In this document: in pieces, positions 50,290-62,100 of the stretch
How the letters are laid out: the number at the start of each line of letters is the position of its first letter
How positions within the stretch are numbered: position 1 is the stretch's first letter
Origin: Otis tarda
Lineage: Eukaryota; Chordata; Aves; Otidiformes; Otididae
NCBI GenBank assembly: GCA_026413225.1
Contig: CM048552.1
Coordinates: 46,205,001-46,269,000, forward strand
Direction of reading: 5' to 3'
Length of the DNA: 64,000 nucleotides
Notes under the pieces: model-generated
What the model was told of the DNA's origin: nothing
The model's database searches: none
The model's input: only the letters and a program-made list of their open reading frames with translations
Made by a program: the position numbers and the translations under genes

Positions 50290-51570
50290 TCACATTCCTT
50301 TCAACAGGTCTTGTGTAGCAATAGACCTTTGACCATCATTTAACATTTAAAATCAGGGTCTAAATAAATAAAACTATGTGTCACTACAGACAAGAAGTCT
50401 GTAACAACAGACTCCTGCACTCTGCAGACTGGGCACAGAGTGGGTACATGACAACTACCCTGAGAATTTACTTACTTTACTTTAGAAGCCTGATCTTATG
50501 TGGTGGTGGAAATTTGCTGCTCTGGCACAGTATAAATTCTTTGTACGTGCCTCCTCTGTCTCTAACGTTGATTCATTATACAGATAGTAATATTGCAAAT
50601 TAATCAGTTATGTGTGCACGTGCTTAAATTACACCAGCTCTGTCCTATATGTCCTAATATATGCATTTTAGAGGGCTATTTTAAACTCTCTTTTATGTGC
50701 ACAACTTAAAAAAAAAAAAAGTAAGGTAAGCCTGGTAATGAAACAGAGCTTTTTCCTCAACTAATGCTACAAGTTTAACTTTCTGATGATTGGAAATCAC
50801 TTTAAAAGCTCCCAGATTAGAAATGGAAAATTATCTGGGATTATGCTCCCACGGACAAAAGTTATCCCTAAGGAATTTTATCAGGTTGCCGATACTTTGA
50901 TTTAAGATTTTGCTCCTTTTCACTTGTCTGGCATAGCTTTTCTACACTGACATGCTCAAAACTGTACTCTTGAAGCACACAGCTACAGTTATGTGCTAGA
51001 ACACTGTTGTTCTCCACGTCGACAAGCAGAAGGCACTTACCTCTTGGGCCACCAGCATCTCAAATCAGCCTTCACAATTTTTCTTCCCACATCAACGGGC
51101 AAGAGGTGGGCAATGAATGGTACTAAAAGCTATGCAAGAAACCTGTTTCAGTTTTTGGCCTCTGAAACAGGCTTAAAGTGCAGTGATGGAGAGTACAATA
51201 GTGAGTCATCCATATCTTGTTATGATTCCGAGGCTTGCATTTACCTCAAATGAATATGGTTCTTTGTCTGATGCTGAGACAATAATGAGGTTCTGCCTTT
51301 TGCTTACTAGATGTAGCAAAGTCAGAATTTAAGCCTAACTTTAAAGCTCTTTTAGGTAAGGAATACATAATGTACTAGCTTCCAGAATATCATGCCAGTT
51401 TACAGTGCTGCATCAACTACTGTATTCACAGTAAAAGTCCTTGCCCAATAGTTTATTAAGATGACTGATATAGTGGTTTTTTTGTTTTAATGTTCTTTTA
51501 GCATTTCTGTTCAGCTGGTAAATGTTATTCTTTCAGACAGTCCAGCTGAAGGAAAAGCAAGCTGTGTTAT
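50290..51570. other. Intergenic, nothing recognised
   Basis: No exon, repeat or RNA gene identified. A short A-run lies at 50708-50720. Confidence 0.6.
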
Positions 51571-51735
51571 TGTCGTGGTATAACCCCAGCCAGCAACTAA
51601 GCACCACACAGCCGCTCGCTCGCTCCCCACACCCCCGCCAGTGGAATGGGGAGAGAATTGGAATAGTAAAAATGAGAAAATAATAAGTTTAATATAGTAA
51701 GATTATAACAAGTTATAGTAAGTGCACAGTTATAA
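51571..51735 (-). mobile_element. ERVL-like LTR fragment (R/U5 end), minus sense
   Basis: The plus strand starts TGTCGTGGTATAACCCCAGC, then CAGCAACTAAGCACCACACA and a CCGCTCGCTCGCTCCCC block. This is the reverse complement of the avian LTR terminus seen at 41008 and 43683. AT-rich sequence with an ATTAAA signal (51693-51688, minus strand) follows. The 5' part of the LTR is missing. It lies just beyond the SLC6A15 3'UTR in the gene's sense. Confidence 0.85.
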
Positions 51736-51763
51736 TAAGTGTATTAGGAAACCACAGAGAAAT

Positions 51764-52762
51764 ACCTTGTCAATCTCTTTATTCATAGGTTAAAATGTAA
51801 TGCCATACAGTTCTTAACAATTACTGACTGAAAAAAATTATCTGCATAAAACAGAAGCAAAACTGAAAGAGACTAATTAAAAAAGCTATTTGCTTCAACT
51901 TCTGAAATGATTACATACAGAATAATATACATATTTACATTACAAGTATATTATATAAATATAATATATATGTAATCTTGTAACCACAATAAATATCAAG
52001 AAGGTCTTTTTTAGGCACACAGCATAGAAAAAAATGCAGAATCTGCACAATCCTTAAGATTCTTGGAGTGACTCACTCTTACATTGTTTTCACACTGAAA
52101 AAGCAAATATTTTACACAAAATATACAGACACAGTTTATGCAGTCCCCAGTGAACAGGGAATCTTTGCTAGCCTTCCTGTAAGTCTACTCCTTGATTTTC
52201 TAATACTATTGCTCTATACAGCTATTACATAAGAAAATAGTTTGCAGGTTTGTATTTTACTCAGCTAATAGCCTAAATAATTATCAGTGCTAACAAAATA
52301 AGTACAGCATATCTACATAAGTTATATACAAGTGTTTGCACAAACACGGGATTTGGTGAACTGCTTCTCAACTCTCTTTTAATACAGGGGAGTTAACCCC
52401 AAAGCAGAAAAAAAAAAGAATTTCCAGTGATATTACCACAGAAATATTTTATCATTTCAGTAAGACCTGGGTTTCAGAGATCAAAAGCTTTAAATTTAGA
52501 AATTAATTAAAAAATCAAATACTTAGCTATGCTGGCAGATGTAGGCTGCCATTGATTCTGAATATGTTCTCTTCAGTGCAAACAAAAACCCAGAGAATTA
52601 ATCCAAAGGGAGTTTTCTCAACCTGTACGTACAGTCATGACATTTTAAAGACTGTCGTTACGGAGCACCTGAGATCGCACCCTACTAAGTGAAGCTGACC
52701 ACTTCTCGTAGGAGAGCCATGATCAGTGAGAGAGGAGACAAAAGCAGCACTTTTTCCTGCAG
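51764..52762 (-). other. SLC6A15: Probable SLC6A15 3'UTR
   Basis: This stretch follows the stop codon directly and has no further coding signature. The first canonical poly(A) hexamer on the minus strand is AATAAA at 51783-51778, about 980 nt after the stop, so cleavage is expected near 51755-51765. The 52620-52730 part is less AT-rich than the rest, which could reflect regulatory conservation. The end point is inferred. Confidence 0.55.
51778..51783 (-). terminator. Candidate SLC6A15 poly(A) signal AATAAA
   Basis: TTTATT on the plus strand reads AATAAA on the coding strand, about 980 nt downstream of the stop and about 45 nt before an LTR fragment. A weaker ATTAAA lies inside that LTR at 51693-51688 and could act as an alternative. 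Confidence 0.5.
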
Positions 52763-53134
52763 TTACAAATCAGACTCTGGCATATCAGGCATATCTGCCA
52801 TCAGGTACCCAATACCATAACGTCCATTTGGAGCAGTGTCCAGAGTTGGTGATCCAGTCTGTTTTCGATATATATTTTTGCCAAAATTTGGAGATGGCAC
52901 TTCACTTGGACTCTTCCCATGAATCAGACTTGTATTATCTCCCTCCAGATTAACAGGTTCCTTTATTATCCGGCCTCTTTTGTAGGATACAGATGCTAAA
53001 CTACCAGAGCTGTCATCAATAAGGTTGCAATGACGCACCATGAAGACTATTGGGACCGGCAGTATGGCCAACACCATCAGAGATATACAGACAATCATTC
53101 CCCATGATGGATAGCTGTGGAACTCTTCTGTAGC
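52763..53134 (-). CDS. SLC6A15: SLC6A15 terminal coding exon: TM12 and cytoplasmic tail
   Basis: I chose the acceptor at 53136-53135 (GCTCAG) because it keeps the frame and the expected length: [12 protein letters not shown] follows IEDT. An alternative AG six bases further in would delete two residues. The exon holds TM12 ([20 protein letters not shown]), the juxtamembrane [12 protein letters not shown], a basic KRGR patch, and a tail conserved with mammals ([30 protein letters not shown]). It ends PESDL with stop TAA at 52765-52763. It encodes 123 residues. Confidence 0.96.
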   Translation of the reverse strand, partial: ATEEFHSYPSWGMIVCISLMVLAILPVPIVFMVRHCNLIDDSSGSLASVSYKRGRIIKEPVNLEGDNTSLIHGKSPSEVPSPNFGKNIYRKQTGSPTLDTAPNGRYGIGYLMADMPDMPESDL

Positions 53135-56100
53135 CTGAGCAACCCAAGAGAAAAACTATTAATATATCTTTAAAAAGAACAAACTTGCAGTCCTCACCAA
53201 GGCCTGCAGTTTTCAAACAGATATTCATCCTTTTCTCACCTTGCACCCACAATGTGGGCACCACTACAGACCTCAAATTTGAACAGACATGGAGATGTAG
53301 GATTGCTACCTTTCTGCCAGCGAGTAGGACCAAAACACTGTCCCACAGGTTCTGAGATGCGCAGAGCACTCTAGCAGAACCCAAATCAAGATTTTCACGT
53401 TAGGCTTTCTGCTACATGTGTCTGTAGTTATTCCCTGATCCTTTAAAGGATATTCAGACAAGTGCGCAATGCTATTTGTAACTGTGCCTGGAAAATAAGT
53501 CCTTGTTTTGTAGGCTAATAGCTGGTCTAGACAGGGACTGTTTCAGATCTCACTATGGAATTGTTCCACTTTGTATAAACTTCATGTAAACTATAACACA
53601 TGTATTGGGGCAGTGACTGCACCCCACACTTCTGCTGCATCCAGGAATCACTGTCCAACAGACTCAGTTTGTGTAGTAGCTCAATTAACATTTAATTTTA
53701 TACATAGAAAGGAACAGTATGTTTGGTATTCTAAGGTATTTATCTTTCTAGTTTTTGAGGGCGAGAATCAAACATAGGAGTGTTTTTCTGAGAATCCCAA
53801 GAAAGTAGCAGTGGTTGTCTGGTTAGAGGTAGGTGTCTATCCATAGTAAAGCCAATCTCTTTTATTTACACTTTACCTGTCTTTGCTGTTAATTTGGCTA
53901 ATTTGGACAACTGTCCATTCAGAAGGGTCCCTGATATAAACTCATCTGATATTTTATGCTCCCTATATTTTGCATGACAAGCCTGTAGAAACAGCTGAGG
54001 ACTGATGAGGCTACAAGCTAGCAGAGTTCTTAGGAGTTACCTTGACTGAACCTCTTTTAGGAGCCAACATGCAGCACTGCTGTTCACACAGACAAGTTTT
54101 TTACAAATCAAACATTCTTATCAGAGACAGGTTTTAAAGCAGCTGTTACCTACAATGTGATATGTGTTCCCAAATGGGAAAATTTACAACATGGCTAATC
54201 TCAATATTTAATTCCACATAAAAAAAAATTGATGTGATATCTGAAGTTATTTATTCAGTGTTATCATCCAACTATTTTCTGCAGTAAAATAAAATTTAAT
54301 GAAAGTGAACAAACTATAAGTCACAAAAAGCATGAAGGTTCATGTCAAGCAGTTATATTTTAAAGAAGAACTACTCTAATTTTTTTTTTTTAAGATTGGT
54401 TTTACATTAACATTACTTGATATAAAAACAACCATGTCATTATTTACACTGATTTTGCATTTCTAATTGCAAATGTTTTCTCTTTTTTTTTTCTCAGTAC
54501 TTCTGAAATACTTCAGATATGATCCTTATGATGGTGATGGCATCTGTTATATACATACCGTATCTTCAATCCAAGCATTGTAGCCAGGAGGACTTAATCC
54601 CATTTGGACAATGCTAGCTACCAGCAAACATAGCAATACTAAAGGTGAAACATACTTCCACATGTAGTAGTAATACTGGCTTGGAGAAAACCCAAGCATA
54701 TCCTTCAGATCCTCCATAAATCTGTGAAGGGAATAAAAGTTTATTGTTAGTGCTTACACTGAGATTTCAAGTACTATAATTGATACATAGCATCTAATTT
54801 GAGGGAACACACGCACTGAAAAAATGCATATATCGAAATGGCTGCAGTTTAGGTTACTTGATGGGCTGAAAAATAGAGCTCGTATTACTATTTCAGAACA
54901 GATGATCAGAAGGAATCACTGCACAGTGCAGTGACTTAGTAAACTGCTTGCTGGACCACACTGGAAAGATATTTAAACTCACCTTTCTTTTATAAGATTC
55001 TTTTTTACATCTTCTTATATTGTCTGCTGGGTTGTTTACTGAGGCATGTGTCATTACTTTTGAGGACATATAGAAACAGTACATCTTACAGATTCTGCAA
55101 AATTAATTTCGAACCCACATGTGTGCTGCAGTATAAAAAATAACTTTATGCATAAGCTATAGTTTGCATCATATAAGTTGCTGAAATAAAACTTTGCCAA
55201 GTTTTAAATCTGCCTCCCTGTGCCTCAAAATTACAAGTTATGATATGAACAAAATTCCTATTTTTGTAATCTTGGCGAAGGAGTATGTGGTTCCAGAGCC
55301 AGTAGAAAAAGAGAGAATATTTTTAGACTTAATTCTTTGGAGTGTGCACAAGCACTGATTCTGTTTTTACTCCCTTGTGGTCCCATGCTCTTTTGAAATG
55401 TGTGTCTCAACAAAGTTCTTACAGCAAAAAAAAAGATGTTTTCAAAGCAGTTACACATGTGAAGCTACTATCATATAAGGTCTCAAAAAATGTTTTGAAC
55501 TGCATAGTTTGGAGTATTTTTTCCTCTGTTTACCCTGCAATGAAACATATTGTTAAAAAGAAGCTGAATTTACAGTTTGTGCCCTCTATAGATATAGCCT
55601 TTTCCTTCTGAGATCTCCAGTTCTTTACCCAGTTACACATATATCTATTATTTTCACTTTAAAGTCTTGCGTAATATCCATCCTGCTTACCCTCTTTTAA
55701 AAGCTACCGAGCTCCTTTAGCACTGATGCGAGCATAGCAGGTTTTCCTTCTTGACTACAGGGATTCACATCTTGTCTTTTTTCCCTCCCTTGGCTGTAAT
55801 CCCTTTGGATGCAATTTTTGGGTTTTTGGTTTTTTTTTTTCCTATCTGATCAAAGACAATGTGTCTAATAAGACATGGATCTTTATCTATGAGTACGACC
55901 CTTTGGTGCTATCACAGCCAATGACAACCTGAGGTTGCTGATTCTGGCAGTTTTTGCAAATAAGAATGCTAGGCTTCTGAAGAAGGATATTCTGGAGAAA
56001 TATACAACAGAAGAAAATATTAGGAATACCCCAGAGGGAGCTTCAGGTGGCCATTATGAATGAGAAATTTGGCTGTTAACTTTTCACTATATCCTGTCAG

Positions 56101-59100
56101 AAACCCTTCTGAAAACACGAATCAACTACACTGTGATTCAGAAGCAAAGTATTAACATATTTTAGCTATTCCTAAACACCAACTTCCTCACAGGTAATTT
56201 GCTGACTCTCGGCATGTCTACCTCCCTTCACAGTAGAACTCTACCTGATTGGACATTGCCAATCTGATACACAGGTCATCTGTTTCATCTTTTATTTGCA
56301 TGTGTAAAAACATCTACATGGTGTTCTCATGTCTATGCGATCAATTATAGGATTGCACATGTGGCCCAAGCGAGAATTCTTCCTTAATGAGTAAGTAGAC
56401 CAGGCACTACTTGCATAGACCAGAAACAATGTCTGGAAACCATAAAATTAAATTTTCTTATTATAGTTTCTTTTCATTATGGTAAGGGTCTGGTTGATTA
56501 CTCAGACTGAACAAGTGAAAAGTCAAATGAAAACCCACGCATTCTATGTCACCCTTTGTACATGCAAAGAAATCACAGATGTTTGAATTATTTCAACATG
56601 CTAGTATAGCATACTCTATTTTATCTGTGGATGGCATGAGTTATTTTTTAAGCAAGCTCTTCGATTCCTTAAAACACATTCTGGTGATCTCTGTCAGAAG
56701 ACATAAAAAAAAATTAGAGGGACTTGATGGTACTCTTTCTTCAGCCATCACTGATAAAAGGTCACTTAACTTCACTGTCAACTGTGCTGCTTCCAAGCAA
56801 GTTTTGACCCTATTCTTTGCTAATATTTCCTCTATTTAGTCTCTCATCACTACTGCAAAGAACAATTAATTTCTACAACAACCCAAACTAAATCTAGTTC
56901 AGAAACTGAAACTTTCTTATTGTGAATGTCATAAAGTTTGCTTTGATCGTCTCTCAGGCTGCCTGGAATACTGCAGATCTGTCCAGAATACACATCCTCA
57001 TCTGTTGCTTAGACTGTGGTTATTACTTCTTGACATTTTTCTCTTGCTGTCTTATTTATATATAATTTCCTCATACTTGCATATCCAGCCTCCTTTCTAA
57101 CTCTGTAATTTTGCCTCTTTTACTGCATTCTTCTCTCTTTGGATCTGTTGCAATTGCTCTTTGGGTTTCACTACACTGTCCTGATGCAGCGTATCTTGCT
57201 CCAAACCTGTTCTTAAAAACAGACCAGATTCACGTCCAGATTGACTCACTTTCTACTTACTTGTGTTTAAGTGTACATCACAAATACTTCGCGCAATATA
57301 ATTAAAACAGCAATAATTATTGTAATGAATACTGCCAATATGGACAGGGAAATAAGTTTCCTTCACTTACTTGTCTACTCCATAAATTCGGGTGACTGCA
57401 ATATTCTCCAAAATGACCACAATAAGCAGGGGCAGAGTAGCTGAGTAGTCATCAAACATTGTCACAAAATAATTTCCAGAGCGCTGCACAAAGATCAAGC
57501 CAATAAAAAATGCTACCAAGCAGCAGATCACTGGAATAAAAGACAGAAACATGAGCTGTAATTATAACAAAGTTCCATAGACAAAAAGGAAATAAAGAGA
57601 GTTCAAAATGGCAAAGACATACTGTAACGCATTATTTCATATAATCAAAGCTGAGAACATTTTTGGTTTTGGGAGGTTTCAGATGTCAATTTTACGAACA
57701 TTAGGAATCCTACCTACTCCCTACATAAAGGAAAAATTATGAAATTAGAATTAATTACTAGAATTGCCATATTACAGGAGTCCTGATTAATCAAGTGACT
57801 TATTTGTCATTAAACATTTAACTTAATGGGAATGCGAGGCTAAAATAAAGAGAACTAGTAGCCTAAACCTCATACATCATGTAACTTCGTCACTAAATCA
57901 CTTTTTGGAATTTAGAAATGAAAAGGACCAAAGTTTTAGACCAGGATTCTAAAAAATAAAAAGGCTTTGCCTAGATAATTCACAGCATGAACTTCCATTA
58001 GGATCTACCTAAATGTATCTGTGCACTAAGCAACATCTCTGCCCTTTCTTTTGTTTAGGGACAACCCAAAATATATTTCTTGAATGCTTGATCCTGAATA
58101 ATTAATTTCAATATTATTTTTTCCTACTAAATTCATCAATAATAAGACTGAATACTTCAGCAAATAAGTAAACTGTGAAATCAGTTGTAGGCTGAGCACT
58201 AGTAAGACTAATTCTTCCACCTGAAGTGCTCCTTTTTTGTTTTTTTTTTCTCCCCCCCACTGAGAACTCAGGCTGAGGACACAGCTAAGCAGTCTAAAAT
58301 TAGGTGACATTAATCTGGGTCAAAGTATTAAAAAATCCTTACAGAATATACCCATTGCATAAATCCCTGATAATCAATTAATATTGATTAAAACAGTGAA
58401 AGGAAGGTAATGACACTTTTAAAAATACTGTGGTATAAGAGCAATCACTTTTTTCAACCTTGTAGTAACTATTGTTATAATAACTTTCAGAGAATAGAAA
58501 TTAAGAATGCAAGAGATCATTACTAATCAATGTCAACTCCTAACAAAAGATAACAAAATCAAAAGAACATAGATAAAAATCTCCTCGACCTGAATCTCAT
58601 TTTTCTCACTAAGTTTTGTTACTGACTCTGAGAAAATAATTAGATCACCAGAACCACATGTATGTGAATTCCAAAACCCTTCTTGTTCTTATGTGTCTTA
58701 CCATTACACCCCAAAAATATGCATCTTTAGTTGCAAATTAAGGCTCTGGTAAGTATACTCATCATAACTTGACACATACATATGCAGACTCCGATGTGGA
58801 AATAATTGAACACAAAACAACTTTAAGCATACAAGTTGATTTCTCTGAACTCAAGAGGGACTGAACTGGAACCATAATGCAAGAAGTTGCAAATGTGCTC
58901 TCACTTCTGCGAAACTAGAAGATTTGTGGGTTTTAAGCATAAACTCTAGTGCAGGCATAATTATTGTTAAATCCCACCAATACTGCATGAAGTATAACCC
59001 AGGCATTTCAATTTTAGAAGTTAATTATAAAAACATCACATGAAGTTGTAATCCTTTGAGTACAACTGAGTTTAGCAAAAATCATGCATGCATACCACTC

Positions 59101-62100
59101 AAAAAATTACCAAAGAAAGGTAGTTCTTGATGACTTCTTTATCTTAATAGGTTTTTTGCCAAATGTAATAACAAGGAATTACTGTAAAATGCTCTATTAC
59201 TCCAGAGTAATATAATTACTCCAGACTATACATCATAATACAAGCATATATACTTAGGAATAACAGCTGATTTCTAAATGTCTCACTGGTTATTCAGTAA
59301 GAATTTAAGAGCTGATTAAAAAAACAAAACAAAACAAAACAACTGCTCAATAGGTTATGACTTCTGAAAAATCAGTTGAGTTATCTTTATGAATAATTTT
59401 ATTCTTAAATCTAGCTGAGCAAGAAAAATACAAGTTTTCCATTAAATATTACTTATTATCTAAGTGAGGTAAGGAGAGCAGTCAGGAAAGAGCAGTGCTC
59501 TGCTGCACCAGGGTTTGTCTTATAAAACATATTATTGTTTCCTTGATAGAGTTAGATAATGTTAAAGTAGCTTACGTATTTTTTGTTTTGTATCTCTCCT
59601 GTCACAGATATTGAAATGAAATCTGAATTTGTGCATAATGCATCAAGTCTTTTGCACCTGTCCCAAAGATTTTCAGAAACATTTCACATTATGCTGATGT
59701 TCTGTCTCTGTTGTGGTTTTGTTTAGTAAGGGGGGGCCTAAGGTGGTAGCTTCTGTAAGAAGCTGCTAGAAGTTGCTCCCCTTTGTTCAGTGGACTCAGC
59801 TGGGCCTAGGGCGGACCCACTGCTGGCCAAGGCCGAGCCGATTGGTAGCAGAATGTTCTGTGATAACGCCTCTGCGATAACGTATTTTAAGAAGGGGAAA
59901 ACAGAAAAAAAAAGAGAAGAGAAGATGTGAAGCAGCTGAGCAGTGGCAGAGGTGCAGAGAGGGAGGTGCAGGCCTCATGGGCCTTGCAGGTCTCACCCTC
60001 TGGCCTCTTGCCAGGTGGCCGACTGGGCCTGGCCTGGCTGCAAGAAGTAGAGAGGAGATGAGCTGTATGATGTGAAGAGATTCTGAGAGGCGTCTGCCAG
60101 CCTGTTGTGAAGAACTTTTCTTGTGAGAGGAATGGCTACAGATGCCAAGGTCAGTGAAGAAGGAGGGGGAGGAGTAATGCGGCTCCTGGCCAAGATTCCC
60201 CTGCAGCCTGTGGTGATGACCATGGTGGAGCAGGTTGTCCCCCTGCAGTCCATGAAGGTCCATGGAGGAACAGAGATCCACTTGGAGCCCATGAAGGACC
60301 CCACATCGGGTGAGGTGGATGCCTGAAGGAGGCTGTGGCCCGTGGAGGGCCCGCTGGGGCAGCCGTTCTGGGGAGACTGCACCCTGTGGAAGAACTGACC
60401 CATGCCAGAGCAGTTTCACGAAGGACTGTGACCCGTGGGAGGGACCCCACACTGGAGCAGGGGAAGAATGTGAGGAGTTCTTCCCCTGACCATGAAGCAG
60501 CATTGTGAAACAACAAGTAATGAACTGACTGCACCCCCCATTCCCTCTTCCCCCCCGTGCCGCTTGGGGCAGGGGAAGGTAGTAGAAATAATGTTAAGCT
60601 TGGGAAGAGGGAAGGGTGGAGGGAGGTTATCTTGCTCTCTATCTCATTATCCTGTTGTTTGTAGTAATAAATAAATAGTTTTCCCCAAGTCGAGTCTGTT
60701 TTGCCCATAATGGTAACTTTAAGGATTTCTCCCCGTCCTTATCTCAAACCTCGAGCTGTTTTTCCTTATATTATCTCTCCCTATTCTCTCGGAGGGTGGG
60801 GGGAGTGAGAGAGAGACTGCGTAGTCTGGTCCTGGTCAGGGCTGAACTACGACAGTCTCAAAAAGAGAAATTGCTACAAGGTCATCAGAGCTACATGAAT
60901 GGCCTACACCTCAAATAACTTCAAGCATTTAAATAAAAAAAAAACCCTAGATATCTTGTTTAAGATCATTTCCACATTCAACAGGGAAAAATATGTTCCT
61001 CTGCAAAGTAATTCTACTGGTTTTTAATATAATAAATATTTCATCATAAATTAAGATTTCATCTGGCCTACTGAGGAATAATTTGCAGTAATTTGCAATG
61101 TATTTTCATTCTTTCCTTTTCCTTTGTTTCCATGATCTATGACACTGGCTGGAATACAAAGTATTCTGGAAGAGCTCAGAAGGACTGACCATATAGAAAC
61201 TTGTAACAGGTATCCTCCACTAAAATTTAAGTTCTAGGATGTTCCCGGTCTTGTAGAATTCAGGTAAAGGTTTTACTTGCATATATTAATGTGCCTGTGC
61301 ATGGAAGTACAGTCTGAAATACAGTGATTTACTGCTTTGTAAAATGTCAGCATTGAGAACTGTCATGTCAAAAAACAAGACTTTATACTCTCCAAAAAAA
61401 TTTTAGCTTACTGCTCTAGTGAGAAAAGAAAGTTTGTGCAACTTACCAGTAAGAATCTCTTTCCTGATTTTGAAGGTATCAACAATGGGTGTGATGATGC
61501 CTTCAATGGTTCCAAACATACTTCCAAGTCCCAAATTTACCAACATGAGGAAGAACATGACTGACCAGAAGGGAGAAGCAGGGAAGTGAGTCATTGCTTC
61601 TGTAAAGGCAATAAAAGCTAAACCAGTTCCTTGAACTGCCTGTCAGTGAGAAAAAAAAAAATCCATATTATTACTCATGGACGTATTTTTTTTTCTAGTG
61701 TGACAGTCTCACATCATGTTCATGCAATGTCATTGATTAAATCTTGAAGTTAGAGTGTGAAGCTGCTATTTATACATGATTCTTCCAAATCTGCAAACTT
61801 AATATTATTCACTGAAATACTGGATTTGTCTGAGAATCTGTAAGTTCATTAATACTAACAACACACTTCTTCCTCTCTTTCATTGATAATTTTGCATGAG
61901 AGCTATTATACAGGATTGCTACAAAGCACACTCTGTTCTCTCCAGTAAGTAAATAAAGGACTTCATTTCTACACCTATTTGTTTCATATTTAAATGGCAG
62001 GAATAGTACAGTAACTTCTAATGTCTAAGTCACTGATTTGACATTTTCACTTCAGATACCGGTGCAACTACATAAAGGTCAGTGTTTAAAACTGCAAGTC

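Larger units (their letters stand above)
57531..61446 (-). other. SLC6A15 intron carrying a solo LTR
   Basis: 3916 bp. Apart from the LTR at 59709-60854 and an (AAAAC)n tract at 59318-59342, no other feature was recognised. Confidence 0.85.

Noticed and set aside
59796-60708. Overlapping minus-strand open frames of 235, 185 and 136 codons
   Set aside because: They lie antisense within the solo LTR, are low-complexity and biased by its GC content, and match no protein family.
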